Positions 26,986 to 34,742 of a stretch of 64,000 nucleotides of DNA are shown here, in pieces. The DNA is from Tatumella ptyseos (GTDB lineage: Bacteria; Pseudomonadota; Gammaproteobacteria; Enterobacterales; Enterobacteriaceae). The DNA lies in contig NZ_CP130649.1 of assembly GCF_030552895.1 (NCBI RefSeq), positions 558,001-622,000 on the forward strand, in the 5' to 3' direction. Made by a program: the position numbers and the translations under genes. The notes beneath the pieces are model-generated. The model was not told the DNA's origin, searched no databases, and saw only the letters and a program-made list of their open reading frames with translations. The stretch's first letter is position 1; every line of letters begins with the position of its first letter.

Positions 26986-26996
26986 TACGATCTTTT
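26986..26996 (+). promoter_or_regulatory. Candidate GATC box upstream of the autotransporter gene
   Basis: TTACGATCTTT followed by TTTG shares eleven bases with the site at 20402 and sits 60 bp before the GDSL autotransporter ATG. No inverted partner about 100 bp away was found. The similar ACGATCTTTTT inside a coding sequence at 25125 shows that chance matches occur in this AT-rich DNA. Confidence 0.3.
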
Positions 26997-27045
26997 TTGC
27001 TGTCTTCAACATTATGGGAAAATTATTATTAATCAAGGATGTTAA

Positions 27046-29052
27046 ATGAAAAAATCAATTCATTTACTGGTTTTTTTGTCTTGTTTCTCTCCGACTTCTT
27101 TTGCTTTTGAAAACGTGGTGAGCTTTGGAGATAGCTTAAGCGATGGTGGTAATTTGGATTTCTTTGGTTCAAGAACGAGATATATTTCTGGTGATGACTC
27201 TCTCCTCTATAATGAAATTATCGCTTTAGATTTTACTGGTAAAAAGTTAGAAGTAAGTTCAGCGGGAGGAACCAATTATTCAACCTCTGGTGCGACAGCG
27301 AGTAACACTCCTCTTCTTATTCATAAGACCGAGAAACAACTCAATGAGTATTTAAGTATTAATGAGGGTAAAGCCAATAAAAATAACTTGTATATTTTTT
27401 GGGCTGGTGCCAACGATATCACGGCTGATGTTGAGATGAGTTTACTAAAGTTAAAATTTAATGCACTTTTCAGTGAAGGTGATCATTATCTTCTATCAGA
27501 TGCCCCACGCCTTGTTGCCAATCAGGTGGGTACACTACTAGAAAGGGGAGCAGGCTTAGTTGTCGTTCCTAACCTCCCCAATGCAGGACTAAGCCCTTGG
27601 ACAGCCACCGCACTATTTGGTTTTTCACAAATGCTGTTGGGGGGAAATATTTTAGATCTACCCAGCTTGTATAAGATTCAAGATGACGCATTACGCCAAC
27701 AGGGTAATGTCTATGGAGAAGAACTCAGACAAAAAGCTATTATTACCTCTTTACATAATGTTCTTAGTAACTATGGGTTAAACTTACCTGAAACCCTGGT
27801 TGCAAACGTCTACCGTACTCTACTTTCACTCGAGAATCGTTTAACTCAACAATTTAACTACGATTTAGAATCCAGTCTTGCCAACCTAAAAGGCAATATT
27901 GCTTATGTAGATAGTTATAATTTATTTCAAGAAATGATTGATGATCCGTTAACTTATGGCTTCGACAACATTTTAGTACCGATATGCCAAATTGGTGTAG
28001 GGGCGCCGTTCTGTAATTCGTCACATCCATCATGGCATGATGACCAAACTTATCTCTTTTCCGATTGGTTTCATCCTAGTCCTGAAGCACATAAAATTAT
28101 TGCACAATATATATCCTCTCTACTCAGTGCACCTCTACTGATCACTCAGCTTGAAAAGCCTATGCAAAGTTTGATGCTAGGCCAACACAGTTTTTTAATG
28201 TCTCAATTAGCGTTCTTCCGGCAAAATAGGTTGAAAAACAGCAAATACCATATGTTCGGGGGATATCAAGATAATTTGATCACGATAGGCTCGTCATCAA
28301 AGCAGTCGATGGGCCGCAGTAATTTAGGAGTCATTATTGAAGCCAATGATTATTTATCGGTGGGCGGAGCGCTGAGTATGGGGAGTAAAACTTCAGTTCG
28401 TTTAGGGCCACAATTGCAGACTCATTATACAGACAGAATGATGTCATTATACGGTCAATTACTATTAGGCAAGAGTTGGTTTTCGACACAAGTCAGCGTT
28501 GGTGATGTGAAATTCAACGATATAACGCGTACCATTGCTTTAGGCAAGGCCACGAGAAAAGAACGAGGGGGGTCAAAAGGGAATCATTTAAGTGGTTCAA
28601 TAAATGGCGGTTATGATTTCACTCTTGGCGAACAGTTACTTCATGGGCCAGCTCTCTCTGTGCTCTATAGAAAGGGTAAAGTTAATGGGTTTGTCGAAAA
28701 ATCTTCAAGCAGCAGTGCGATGCAGTTCAGTCGTCACCGTTTTGCTGATAGCTACCTCTCTACTGGTTGGCGATTTGCCTGGAAAAATAAGCCTGTAAAA
28801 CCTTTCTTTGAAATAAACTATATTCATCCCATTTATAAAAAAGAAACACTCATCAATGGAGGGTTAAAAAACACCGCAACAAGTTTTACTTCTAAAACCA
28901 ATCTTGCAGATAGTTCTACTATTAATGTTAAATTAGGGACAATATTTGACATTAATAATAGTATTCAAGCTTTTATCACCGCAGATGTTCCTAAGATAAA
29001 AAAGGAAATTTCCGACGTATATTATTCTGCGGGATTTAATTTTACTTTCTGA
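27046..29052 (+). CDS. GDSL-esterase autotransporter (EstA/ApeE type)
   Basis: A 668 aa outer-membrane esterase. The signal peptide covers residues 1-20. The GDSL passenger follows, with the nucleophile in VSFGDSLSD (S30), GAND (N123) and the catalytic pair DWFHPS (D340, H343). From about residue 400 a type V autotransporter barrel runs to an aromatic C-terminal strand (AGFNFTF). The passenger would stay surface-exposed and hydrolyse lipids, esters or O-acyl groups. It is preceded by a 78-bp gap and followed 42 bp later by a broken acyltransferase gene. Base composition is closer to the core genome than that of the preceding operon. Confidence 0.92.
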   Translation: MKKSIHLLVFLSCFSPTSFAFENVVSFGDSLSDGGNLDFFGSRTRYISGDDSLLYNEIIALDFTGKKLEVSSAGGTNYSTSGATASNTPLLIHKTEKQLNEYLSINEGKANKNNLYIFWAGANDITADVEMSLLKLKFNALFSEGDHYLLSDAPRLVANQVGTLLERGAGLVVVPNLPNAGLSPWTATALFGFSQMLLGGNILDLPSLYKIQDDALRQQGNVYGEELRQKAIITSLHNVLSNYGLNLPETLVANVYRTLLSLENRLTQQFNYDLESSLANLKGNIAYVDSYNLFQEMIDDPLTYGFDNILVPICQIGVGAPFCNSSHPSWHDDQTYLFSDWFHPSPEAHKIIAQYISSLLSAPLLITQLEKPMQSLMLGQHSFLMSQLAFFRQNRLKNSKYHMFGGYQDNLITIGSSSKQSMGRSNLGVIIEANDYLSVGGALSMGSKTSVRLGPQLQTHYTDRMMSLYGQLLLGKSWFSTQVSVGDVKFNDITRTIALGKATRKERGGSKGNHLSGSINGGYDFTLGEQLLHGPALSVLYRKGKVNGFVEKSSSSSAMQFSRHRFADSYLSTGWRFAWKNKPVKPFFEINYIHPIYKKETLINGGLKNTATSFTSKTNLADSSTINVKLGTIFDINNSIQAFITADVPKIKKEISDVYYSAGFNFTF

Positions 29053-29094
29053 TTAGTTGATAGAGGGGTAACCCTCTATTAATTTGAGGCGAAT

Positions 29095-30176
29095 ATGATT
29101 ATTTATGATAAAAGTAACTTAGCATCAATCACCGCCCTACGGGGGATTTCTGTAATTTTAGTGGTGCTTTATCATTATAGTTGGTTTGTTCATCCTTTGG
29201 AAACGACCTTTTTGCGTAGAGGCTATATAGGTGTCGATATATTTTTTATTATTAGTGGGTTCTTAGCTTGTCATACTACTAAAAAATTAGGTGCATCACC
29301 TTTTAACGCTATAAAATACTTTTTGCAGAGATTGGCCCGTATCTATCCAGCGTATCTTATCGTCACACTACTTTACGTCTCAGTTTATTATTTTCGTGGG
29401 TTTGAAAATTTAAGCCTTTGGTCAGTGATTAAAAGTCTCTGCTTTTTCCCTCAATCTTCACAGACCGGCCCTTCATACGGTTCACCCGTGGTAGAGGTGG
29501 GCTGGACGTTGAATTACGAGTTTTTTTTTACATAGTGGTTAGTTTTAGTATACTCATAAGTAAATCTAGACAAATAGTTATAATTGCCATAATTGTTTTT
29601 ATTTTTCTTGTTAGGTGTGTTTTTTTAATTATAAATGATGATTTAGCGCAGCAAGTGCTATTATGGTTTAGCTTTGCTACAAATCCTATCATTCTTGAAT
29701 TTATCTCCGGTTATCTTATCTCTTATCACTATAAGAAGGTATTACACCTAGTAAGTAAAGTTAGAAGTGTTTTTTTTAATGTTGGGGTATTTTTTGTTTT
29801 TTTCTTGGTTTTATTTGAGATAAAAACAGTTTTTATCTCAGATGATTTACATGTGGGGATTATGTTCCTTCCTGCTTTATTTCTATTTATTTATAGCATA
29901 AAGATTTTTGAGGTAGATGGTAAAAAAGTCCCTCAAGCTTTGGCTTTAACTTCGAGGATATCTTATTCAATTTATTTATTACATATGGCTATTATGTTTA
30001 CAGTCATTGAAATTTCGAAAGTAATATATGGAGGTGAGGTTTTTAAAATTTTTGCTACAAGGTTTAATCTATTATTTATATCTTTACTTTTTTCATGGGT
30101 TATTAGCTATTATTTTTGTATTTTTTTCGAAGAAAATATAGCGAGAAGAGTGAAGAACTACATAATAAGATTATAA
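29095..30176 (+). pseudogene. Acyltransferase-3 (OafA/YrhL-type) membrane O-acyltransferase, frameshifted
   Basis: Two adjacent frames make up one family-3 acyltransferase of about 360 aa. Frame one (29095-29535) has ITALRGISVILVVLYHY, GYIGVDIFFIISGF and FLQRLARIYPAYL and ends GWTLNYEFFFT, then stop. The second frame carries the remaining spans (SYSIYLLHMAIMF, VISYYF) to 30176. The break is at nine T (29521-29529); a tenth T, or a -1 slip, restores GWTLNYEFFFYIVVSFS, as expected for the family. It should O-acylate a surface glycan. As written it is off; it could be phase-variable, decayed or a sequencing error. Confidence 0.85.
29521..29529 (+). repeat. Homopolymer T9 tract at the acyltransferase frameshift
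   Basis: Nine consecutive T follow GAG of the conserved LNYE motif. Length nine closes the frame within two codons; length ten reads through into the rest of the gene. Confidence 0.9.
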
Positions 30177-30199
30177 GTTATCAATAATGGAGATTTTGA

Positions 30200-30451
30200 G
30201 TGAGTAAAAAGGATGAAGTATTGAAGGTAGTTTCTGATTTATGTGATAAGCATTACAGTAAAGAAATTAAACGCGGACAGCTACCCGATTTAGAATTATG
30301 GCCTAAAACGCGTGACATCTCCGATAAATGTGATTCGAGCATTTACGTTACAAGAAGTTTGCTTCTTCAACTTGTTGAAGAGGGGAAAATAATAAAATCC
30401 CCTCAGCTATACAGTAATTCTCTTCGTTGGTTCATTAAAGGACCACGCTGA
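30200..30451 (+). CDS. PapI/FaeA-like winged-helix regulator
   Basis: An 83 aa protein. KTRDISDKCDSSIYVTRSLLLQLVEEGKIIKSPQLYSNSLRWFIKG aligns with the PapI/FaeA winged helix ([20 protein letters not shown] followed by a wing ending WFLKG). PapI-family proteins act with Lrp on GATC-containing sites to switch fimbrial operons on and off. No fimbrial genes are present here, so the target is unknown; the island promoters are candidates. GTG start at 30200 with GGAG seven bases upstream. Confidence 0.75.
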   Translation: MSKKDEVLKVVSDLCDKHYSKEIKRGQLPDLELWPKTRDISDKCDSSIYVTRSLLLQLVEEGKIIKSPQLYSNSLRWFIKGPR

Positions 30452-30468
30452 GAAATCCTAAGTTAAAA

Positions 30469-30508
30469 CGCTAAAGGCTCCGCTTTTCTTACAACGTAGC
30501 CTTTAGCG
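30469..30508. terminator. Inverted repeat between the convergent PapI-like and RcsA-like genes
   Basis: Perfect 11-bp arms CGCTAAAGGCT (30469-30479) and AGCCTTTAGCG (30498-30508) with an 18-nt loop, placed 18 bp after one stop and 3 bp from the other. It probably acts as a bidirectional terminator; there is no long T-run. Confidence 0.6.
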
Positions 30509-30510
30509 CA

Positions 30511-31119
30511 TTAAGGGTTGATCAATCTACCGATGTCTTTATAGAAATTTTCTCTAAGCTTTCCTTTACGCAAGGTTCCTTCGCGGTAAAAATATACTTT
30601 CCTTAGGTTGCATTTTAATATGTCGGCAATGTTCTTTGTATTTAAGTTTAATAAGTATCCTCGTAATAGTGTAACCTGCTCTTTAGATAAATTCATTCTG
30701 TCATAAAAAATAACACTATAATTCCTCTTGCAACGTTCCCCATCATTTTGGCAAAGTATACGGGTAAAGAAATTAAAATCTTCTAAAGATATTCTTTTAT
30801 CAATTTCATAGTCTGCGCTTTTAATTGACATAAATTGATGTAGTATGGAAAAAATACATATTTTCACCCCACTAATATTTTCCCTGATTTTTCTTATATC
30901 TATTTCTGGATCAATAATAATATTGTTAGTTGTTAATGTATCATAGAAGACAAGGTCGATATGGGACCGCTTAGGGGATTGGATAAGAGCTTCTACAGAA
31001 TGAAAACGTAATACTACTATATTGGTGGAGATTTGCTGGCAAACTGATTCAATTGCAATATTAGTGAAATTGCACGTATCAATGATAGCTATAGAACGAA
31101 CGTATTCCTTGTTATTCAT
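30511..31119 (-). CDS. LuxR-type regulator resembling RcsA/BglJ
   Basis: A 202 aa protein with a degenerate receiver-like N-terminal domain (RSIAIIDTCNFTNIAIESV, IDLVFYDT) and a C-terminal LuxR HTH (LSKEQVTLLRGYLLNLNTKN then IADILKCNLRKVYFYREGTLR). The same size and layout as RcsA (207 aa), an auxiliary partner of RcsB at capsule promoters. The HTH is atypical, with a strongly basic recognition helix. No phospho-acceptor context is clear, which is also true of RcsA. It is convergent with the PapI-like gene. Role inferred: local activator of the island, perhaps with RcsB. Confidence 0.65.
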   Translation of the reverse strand: MNNKEYVRSIAIIDTCNFTNIAIESVCQQISTNIVVLRFHSVEALIQSPKRSHIDLVFYDTLTTNNIIIDPEIDIRKIRENISGVKICIFSILHQFMSIKSADYEIDKRISLEDFNFFTRILCQNDGERCKRNYSVIFYDRMNLSKEQVTLLRGYLLNLNTKNIADILKCNLRKVYFYREGTLRKGKLRENFYKDIGRLINP

Positions 31120-31531
31120 ATAACACCATAATCATTACGGTTAAAGTTAAGTGTATGTTCAGTAATTAGTATAGAGTGATTATTATTTGTCTGTTATTTA
31201 TCCTTTTAGATGTTAATTATGTCTCAATGATTATGTCAGGCTTTCTCTTTCTCTTCCATATACAAATTTAAAAAAATCTTAAAATAAGAATGTTACTTTA
31301 TATTTATTTTATTACGTTAAATTCTTATGGTTGGTTTATTATTAATAACAATGGTAATTTCGGATTTCCTGTTTTGCTAAGCGAAAAATAAAAAGTTGAG
31401 TATGCAGCCTATACTGTTAAAGGTAAGGTTAACTTCATCAGAAAAATCCGTTTTAGTTATAATTACTTGTTAGTTTCCACGCTCGTTGCTATGTTTTTAA
31501 CAGGCAATACAACTTACAAGGATTGATCAAA
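31120..31531. other. AT-rich intergenic region, right edge of the island
   Basis: A 412-bp gap between the RcsA-like and LEA-like genes with no supported ORF. It must contain the divergent promoters of both. Composition returns toward the core value near 31.5 kb. AAGGA at 31518-31522 is the ribosome binding site of the next gene. Confidence 0.5.
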
Positions 31532-32002
31532 ATGAAAAAGACATTAACTGCTGCTGCAATTTCAATGACACTTTTGGCTTCCCACGCATTTGCTGACACC
31601 ACGCCAACGGCCTCTGAGCAACTGCAAGAAAAAACCCAGCAACTTCAAAACCGTGCGTCTGAGACTTCACAGAAAGCTCAAGACCGTGCTTCAGAAACGA
31701 CTACAGAATCTAAAAATCGTTTGAACGAAAACGTTGATAAAGCTAAACATCGCTTGCAAGGTGACAACAGCAATACGACTAAGGCGAAAGAGAGTGCACA
31801 ACACGGTTGGAACAAAACCAAAGAGGAAGCCACTAAAGGTTGGAATAAAACCAAAGAAGGCACCCAAGAAGGTTGGAACAAAACTAAAGAAGCCACTTCT
31901 AAAGGTGTAGATAGCACAAAACAAGGTGCTAGCAGCGCTTGGCAGAAAACTAAAGATGCTGCAGCGAGTGCAAAAAAATCAATTAGTGATAGCACCAACT
32001 AA
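31532..32002 (+). CDS. Secreted 11-residue-repeat protein, LEA-like
   Basis: A 156 aa protein with a signal peptide (about 1-22, ending SHAFA). The remainder is almost wholly hydrophilic 11-residue repeats, such as KGWNKTKEGTQ, EGWNKTKEATS and SAWQKTKDAAA, with looser copies (LQNRASETSQK, AQDRASETTTE) before them. Eleven-mer amphipathic repeats rich in Lys, Glu, Thr and Ala are the hallmark of group 3 LEA proteins, which protect membranes and proteins on drying. It is therefore predicted to be periplasmic and stress-protective; I know no characterised homologue. It starts at ATG 31532, nine bases after AAGGA. It is convergent with treF. Confidence 0.75.
   Translation: MKKTLTAAAISMTLLASHAFADTTPTASEQLQEKTQQLQNRASETSQKAQDRASETTTESKNRLNENVDKAKHRLQGDNSNTTKAKESAQHGWNKTKEEATKGWNKTKEGTQEGWNKTKEATSKGVDSTKQGASSAWQKTKDAAASAKKSISDSTN
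31805..31969 (+). repeat. Five 33-bp tandem coding repeats in the LEA-like gene
   Basis: Units begin at 31805, 31838, 31871, 31904 and 31937. The first three share GGTTGGAA(C/T)AAAAC(C/T)AAAGA; the last two are diverged. Each encodes one 11-residue repeat. Confidence 0.9.
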
Positions 32003-32014
32003 TAGATTTTCTTT

Positions 32015-32040
32015 AAAGGCCTCCAAACGGAGGCCTTTTT
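32015..32040. terminator. Bidirectional terminator between the LEA-like gene and treF
   Basis: AAAGGCCTCC/GGAGGCCTTT, a perfect 10-bp stem with a 4-nt loop and T-runs usable on both strands. Confidence 0.9.
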
Positions 32041-33686
32041 CATTCCTCTATAAGATGTCCATATTCAGTTAGAAGGCATTGGGTTACCCCATTTGTCCAA
32101 CCGAAGCCATCTTGTAGCGGGTATTCGCCCCCGCCCCCTGAAACATTGTTTTCGTCTACCACATCATATTTTTCGACGAGTTTGTGTTTTTCTTTAAAAA
32201 GTTTACTCACCGTTCTGAGCCAACGAACAGCAATTTCCTGGGCGAGTTTTTCATGACCATATTTTTTTAAACCTTGAATGGCCATCCATTGCAAGGGCGC
32301 CCAAGCATTGGGTTTATCCCATTGTTCGCCACTAGCGATAGTTGTGGCAATCAAGCCGCCAGGTGCTAGCAGTTGCGCTTCAATCTGTTTAGCAATACGC
32401 TCAGCTTGTAGGGGGGTTGCGACTTCGGTAAATAGGGCCACGGAGGTGGCAGCACTGAAGAGACCAAACTGTGATCTCCGCCAATCATAATCGCGAAACA
32501 CGCCACTCTCAGCGTCCCACAGCCAATGATTTATCGTAACTAGGCGCTCTTCAGCTTTTTTCGCCCACACATGAGCGGTAATCTCCTCACCATTTTTTTT
32601 AGCTATCGTTGAGATTGTGCGCTCTAATTTATAAAGAAATGCATTGAGATCGATCGGTATATATTGTGTCGTGCGGATACTTGCTAGCCTCATTGGGTCT
32701 CTCAACCAACGAGATGAGTAATCCCATCCCGATGCTGCGCCTGCTCTTAAGTCGCGAAAAACTTCTTTTGACGGCCGATTAGAAGAAGCAGCGGTTTCGA
32801 TATCTTCACGCCACGATTCATCACGCGGTGTATCACGATCATCCCAATAGCGATTAAGCATAGAACCATCAGGCATTTTCACGACATGGCGAAAAGCTTG
32901 ATTAGGATTAAGCGATCCGGAACCATCCATCCAATAGTGATGTTCAGAGACAAGGTAGGGTAAATATTGCTCGCTATTAGGGATATTTGCTTCCTCACAT
33001 AACTCCACCATCAATGCGAAGACTGGGGGTTGTGAACGGCTAAGATAATAAGTTCTGTTTCCGTTAGGAATATGACCATATTTCTCGATTAGCCATGCAA
33101 AGTTATCAGCCATATTCTTGAGTAAATCCTTTTTGCCACTTTCGGCCAACCCCAACATCGTAAAGTAGGAATCCCAATAGTAGACTTCGGTAAAACGTCC
33201 GCCGGGTACAATGTAAGGTTTCGGTAGAGGCAACAAGGAAGTGTTGGGATGATGACTTTGCGGATGTCTTATCATCACTGGCCAAAGAGCATCAATGTGC
33301 TGACTTAGCGTTCGTTTCTCTGCTTCGTCGTGTGCGTAATTATGAACTTCTTCTGGTAAATGGAAGTTATCTTTTATAAATTCACGCAGTGAAAAATCTT
33401 GGCTGCGACGCGATAACTTACGATATAGAATCAGAATATCAACAGGATCGAACTTCGGCGCACAGTCGGCAAAAGTTTTGCTATCTTCGAAAATATGCTG
33501 ATTTTGAACATCTTCAAATAGCTCTAAATAGCGATCAGATGGAGTGAGAGCATCGGCAGATGGCATGCCTGCTATGTTTTCAGGTTCTGGCTCATGCTCA
33601 TCATCAAAATCAGTTAACTCAACGTCTTGAGAATTCTCATAGTCATTTTCACTATTCAAGAGCTTTTCTTTAGATTGTTGCGACAT
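32040..33686 (-). CDS. treF: Cytoplasmic trehalase
   Basis: Glycoside hydrolase family 37 enzyme that splits trehalose into two glucose. The 548 aa length matches TreF (549) and there is no signal peptide, unlike periplasmic TreA. Both trehalase signatures are present ([15 protein letters not shown] and [13 protein letters not shown]), along with the catalytic region [16 protein letters not shown] and the C-terminal [17 protein letters not shown]. An acidic N-terminal extension of about 40 residues is typical of TreF. It would remove trehalose accumulated under osmotic stress. Confidence 0.97.
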   Translation of the reverse strand: MSQQSKEKLLNSENDYENSQDVELTDFDDEHEPEPENIAGMPSADALTPSDRYLELFEDVQNQHIFEDSKTFADCAPKFDPVDILILYRKLSRRSQDFSLREFIKDNFHLPEEVHNYAHDEAEKRTLSQHIDALWPVMIRHPQSHHPNTSLLPLPKPYIVPGGRFTEVYYWDSYFTMLGLAESGKKDLLKNMADNFAWLIEKYGHIPNGNRTYYLSRSQPPVFALMVELCEEANIPNSEQYLPYLVSEHHYWMDGSGSLNPNQAFRHVVKMPDGSMLNRYWDDRDTPRDESWREDIETAASSNRPSKEVFRDLRAGAASGWDYSSRWLRDPMRLASIRTTQYIPIDLNAFLYKLERTISTIAKKNGEEITAHVWAKKAEERLVTINHWLWDAESGVFRDYDWRRSQFGLFSAATSVALFTEVATPLQAERIAKQIEAQLLAPGGLIATTIASGEQWDKPNAWAPLQWMAIQGLKKYGHEKLAQEIAVRWLRTVSKLFKEKHKLVEKYDVVDENNVSGGGGEYPLQDGFGWTNGVTQCLLTEYGHLIEE

Positions 33687-33873
33687 GGAGATTTCCCCCT
33701 CAACACATGGACATTCAATAGTGGACGTATCGATTAAGTATAGACAATGTCGTCCAGACAGCTCCTATAGCAGCTGGTTTTACGAGTGTAAGTGAAGATT
33801 TCGGTCAAGTCCTACTACTTAACTTAAGGTATCGAGAAAGGGGTACTGTAAGGAATGATAAGAGTCGTAACAT

Positions 33874-33892
33874 GATAATAAGAATTATTACT
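33874..33892. promoter_or_regulatory. Candidate Fur box upstream of the siderophore-interacting protein gene
   Basis: GATAATAAGAATTATTACT matches 14 of 19 Fur consensus positions, and a second overlapping register (ending CTATC at 33895) matches 13. It lies 55 bp before the ATG. Multiple overlapping registers are typical of real Fur sites. Confidence 0.7.
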
Positions 33893-33947
33893 ATCAAAGT
33901 TTAAGGCCCAAAGGTAGACTCTGGGGAATTCTTATCAAGGAGAACTT

Positions 33948-34742
33948 ATGACTAAAACGCTTACTTCTGGTAAACCGGCACCGCATCGTGTTCGAAACGA
34001 GTTAGCATTTCGCACACTCACCGTGAGTAATAAACAATTAGTCGCAGAGCAATTCTGGCGTATCACTTTCCAATCTGAAGCATTAAAAGGGTTTAACTCC
34101 CCAGGGTGTGATGATCATATCAAACTCTTTTTCCCCGAGAACAGTGCAACGGCGCCAGTCGTGCCAACCGTTACAGATGAGGGAATTGTATGGCCAGATA
34201 ATCAGCGACCAGAATCACGAGACTATACTCCGCTTGAGTTTGATGGTAAGAGCTCCCTTGTCATTGATTTTTATCGGCATGAACAAGGTGTTGCGAGTGA
34301 TTGGGCAGAGAAGGTTAATGTAGGGGATTTGCTAACCATTGGTGGCCCGCGGGGCTCGTTAATTATTCCTAATGACTATTCCCAGCAACTTTATATTTTT
34401 GACGAAACTGGCCTACCAGCGATGAAACGGCGGTTAAGCACTCTTAAGGCAGACAACGTTTTACTGATCGCCTTTGCTAAGCGTCAGGTCGTTGAAGAGT
34501 ACTTAGGGGCGTTACTTGCTGATTACACGTTACATTGCCTAGAAAATAGTAAGATGGACTCTACAGGCATCGAACAATGTATAAGCCTTAGCAATCCTTT
34601 ACATTTCCCATCTGATGACCACTTCATATGGTTGACTGGGGAAGGAAAAGCGGTGAAGCAACTCAGTGACCACTTTATTGAGCAGCGAGATTGTTCACCA
34701 GAATTAGTCAGAGCAGTTGCCTATTGGCATGCTAAAGATTAA
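33948..34742 (+). CDS. yqjH: Siderophore-interacting protein (NADPH-dependent ferric reductase, YqjH/ViuB type)
   Basis: Cytoplasmic flavoprotein that reduces ferric siderophores and frees the iron. The 264 aa product (YqjH 254) has the FAD-binding motif ESRDYTPLEFD, the GDLLTIGGPRGSLIIP segment, the central region YIFDETGLPAM and the NADPH-region FIWLTGEGKAVKQL. The C-terminal end AVAYWHAKD fits the YqjH subgroup. The Fur-type box upstream indicates iron repression. It is convergent with acuI and ends next to it. Confidence 0.92.
   Translation: MTKTLTSGKPAPHRVRNELAFRTLTVSNKQLVAEQFWRITFQSEALKGFNSPGCDDHIKLFFPENSATAPVVPTVTDEGIVWPDNQRPESRDYTPLEFDGKSSLVIDFYRHEQGVASDWAEKVNVGDLLTIGGPRGSLIIPNDYSQQLYIFDETGLPAMKRRLSTLKADNVLLIAFAKRQVVEEYLGALLADYTLHCLENSKMDSTGIEQCISLSNPLHFPSDDHFIWLTGEGKAVKQLSDHFIEQRDCSPELVRAVAYWHAKD

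Noticed and set aside
31805..31969. Regular 33-bp repeats that could suggest a small CRISPR or VNTR array
   Set aside because: The units are contiguous with no spacers and lie in frame inside a coding sequence with a signal peptide; they encode 11-residue protein repeats.
31678..31998. Minus-strand hydrophobic frames opposite the LEA-like gene
   Set aside because: They are the antisense image of the 33-bp coding repeats and have no start context.
34108..34323. Plus-strand frame inside the siderophore-interacting protein gene
   Set aside because: Out-of-frame shadow; the in-frame yqjH product carries all family motifs.
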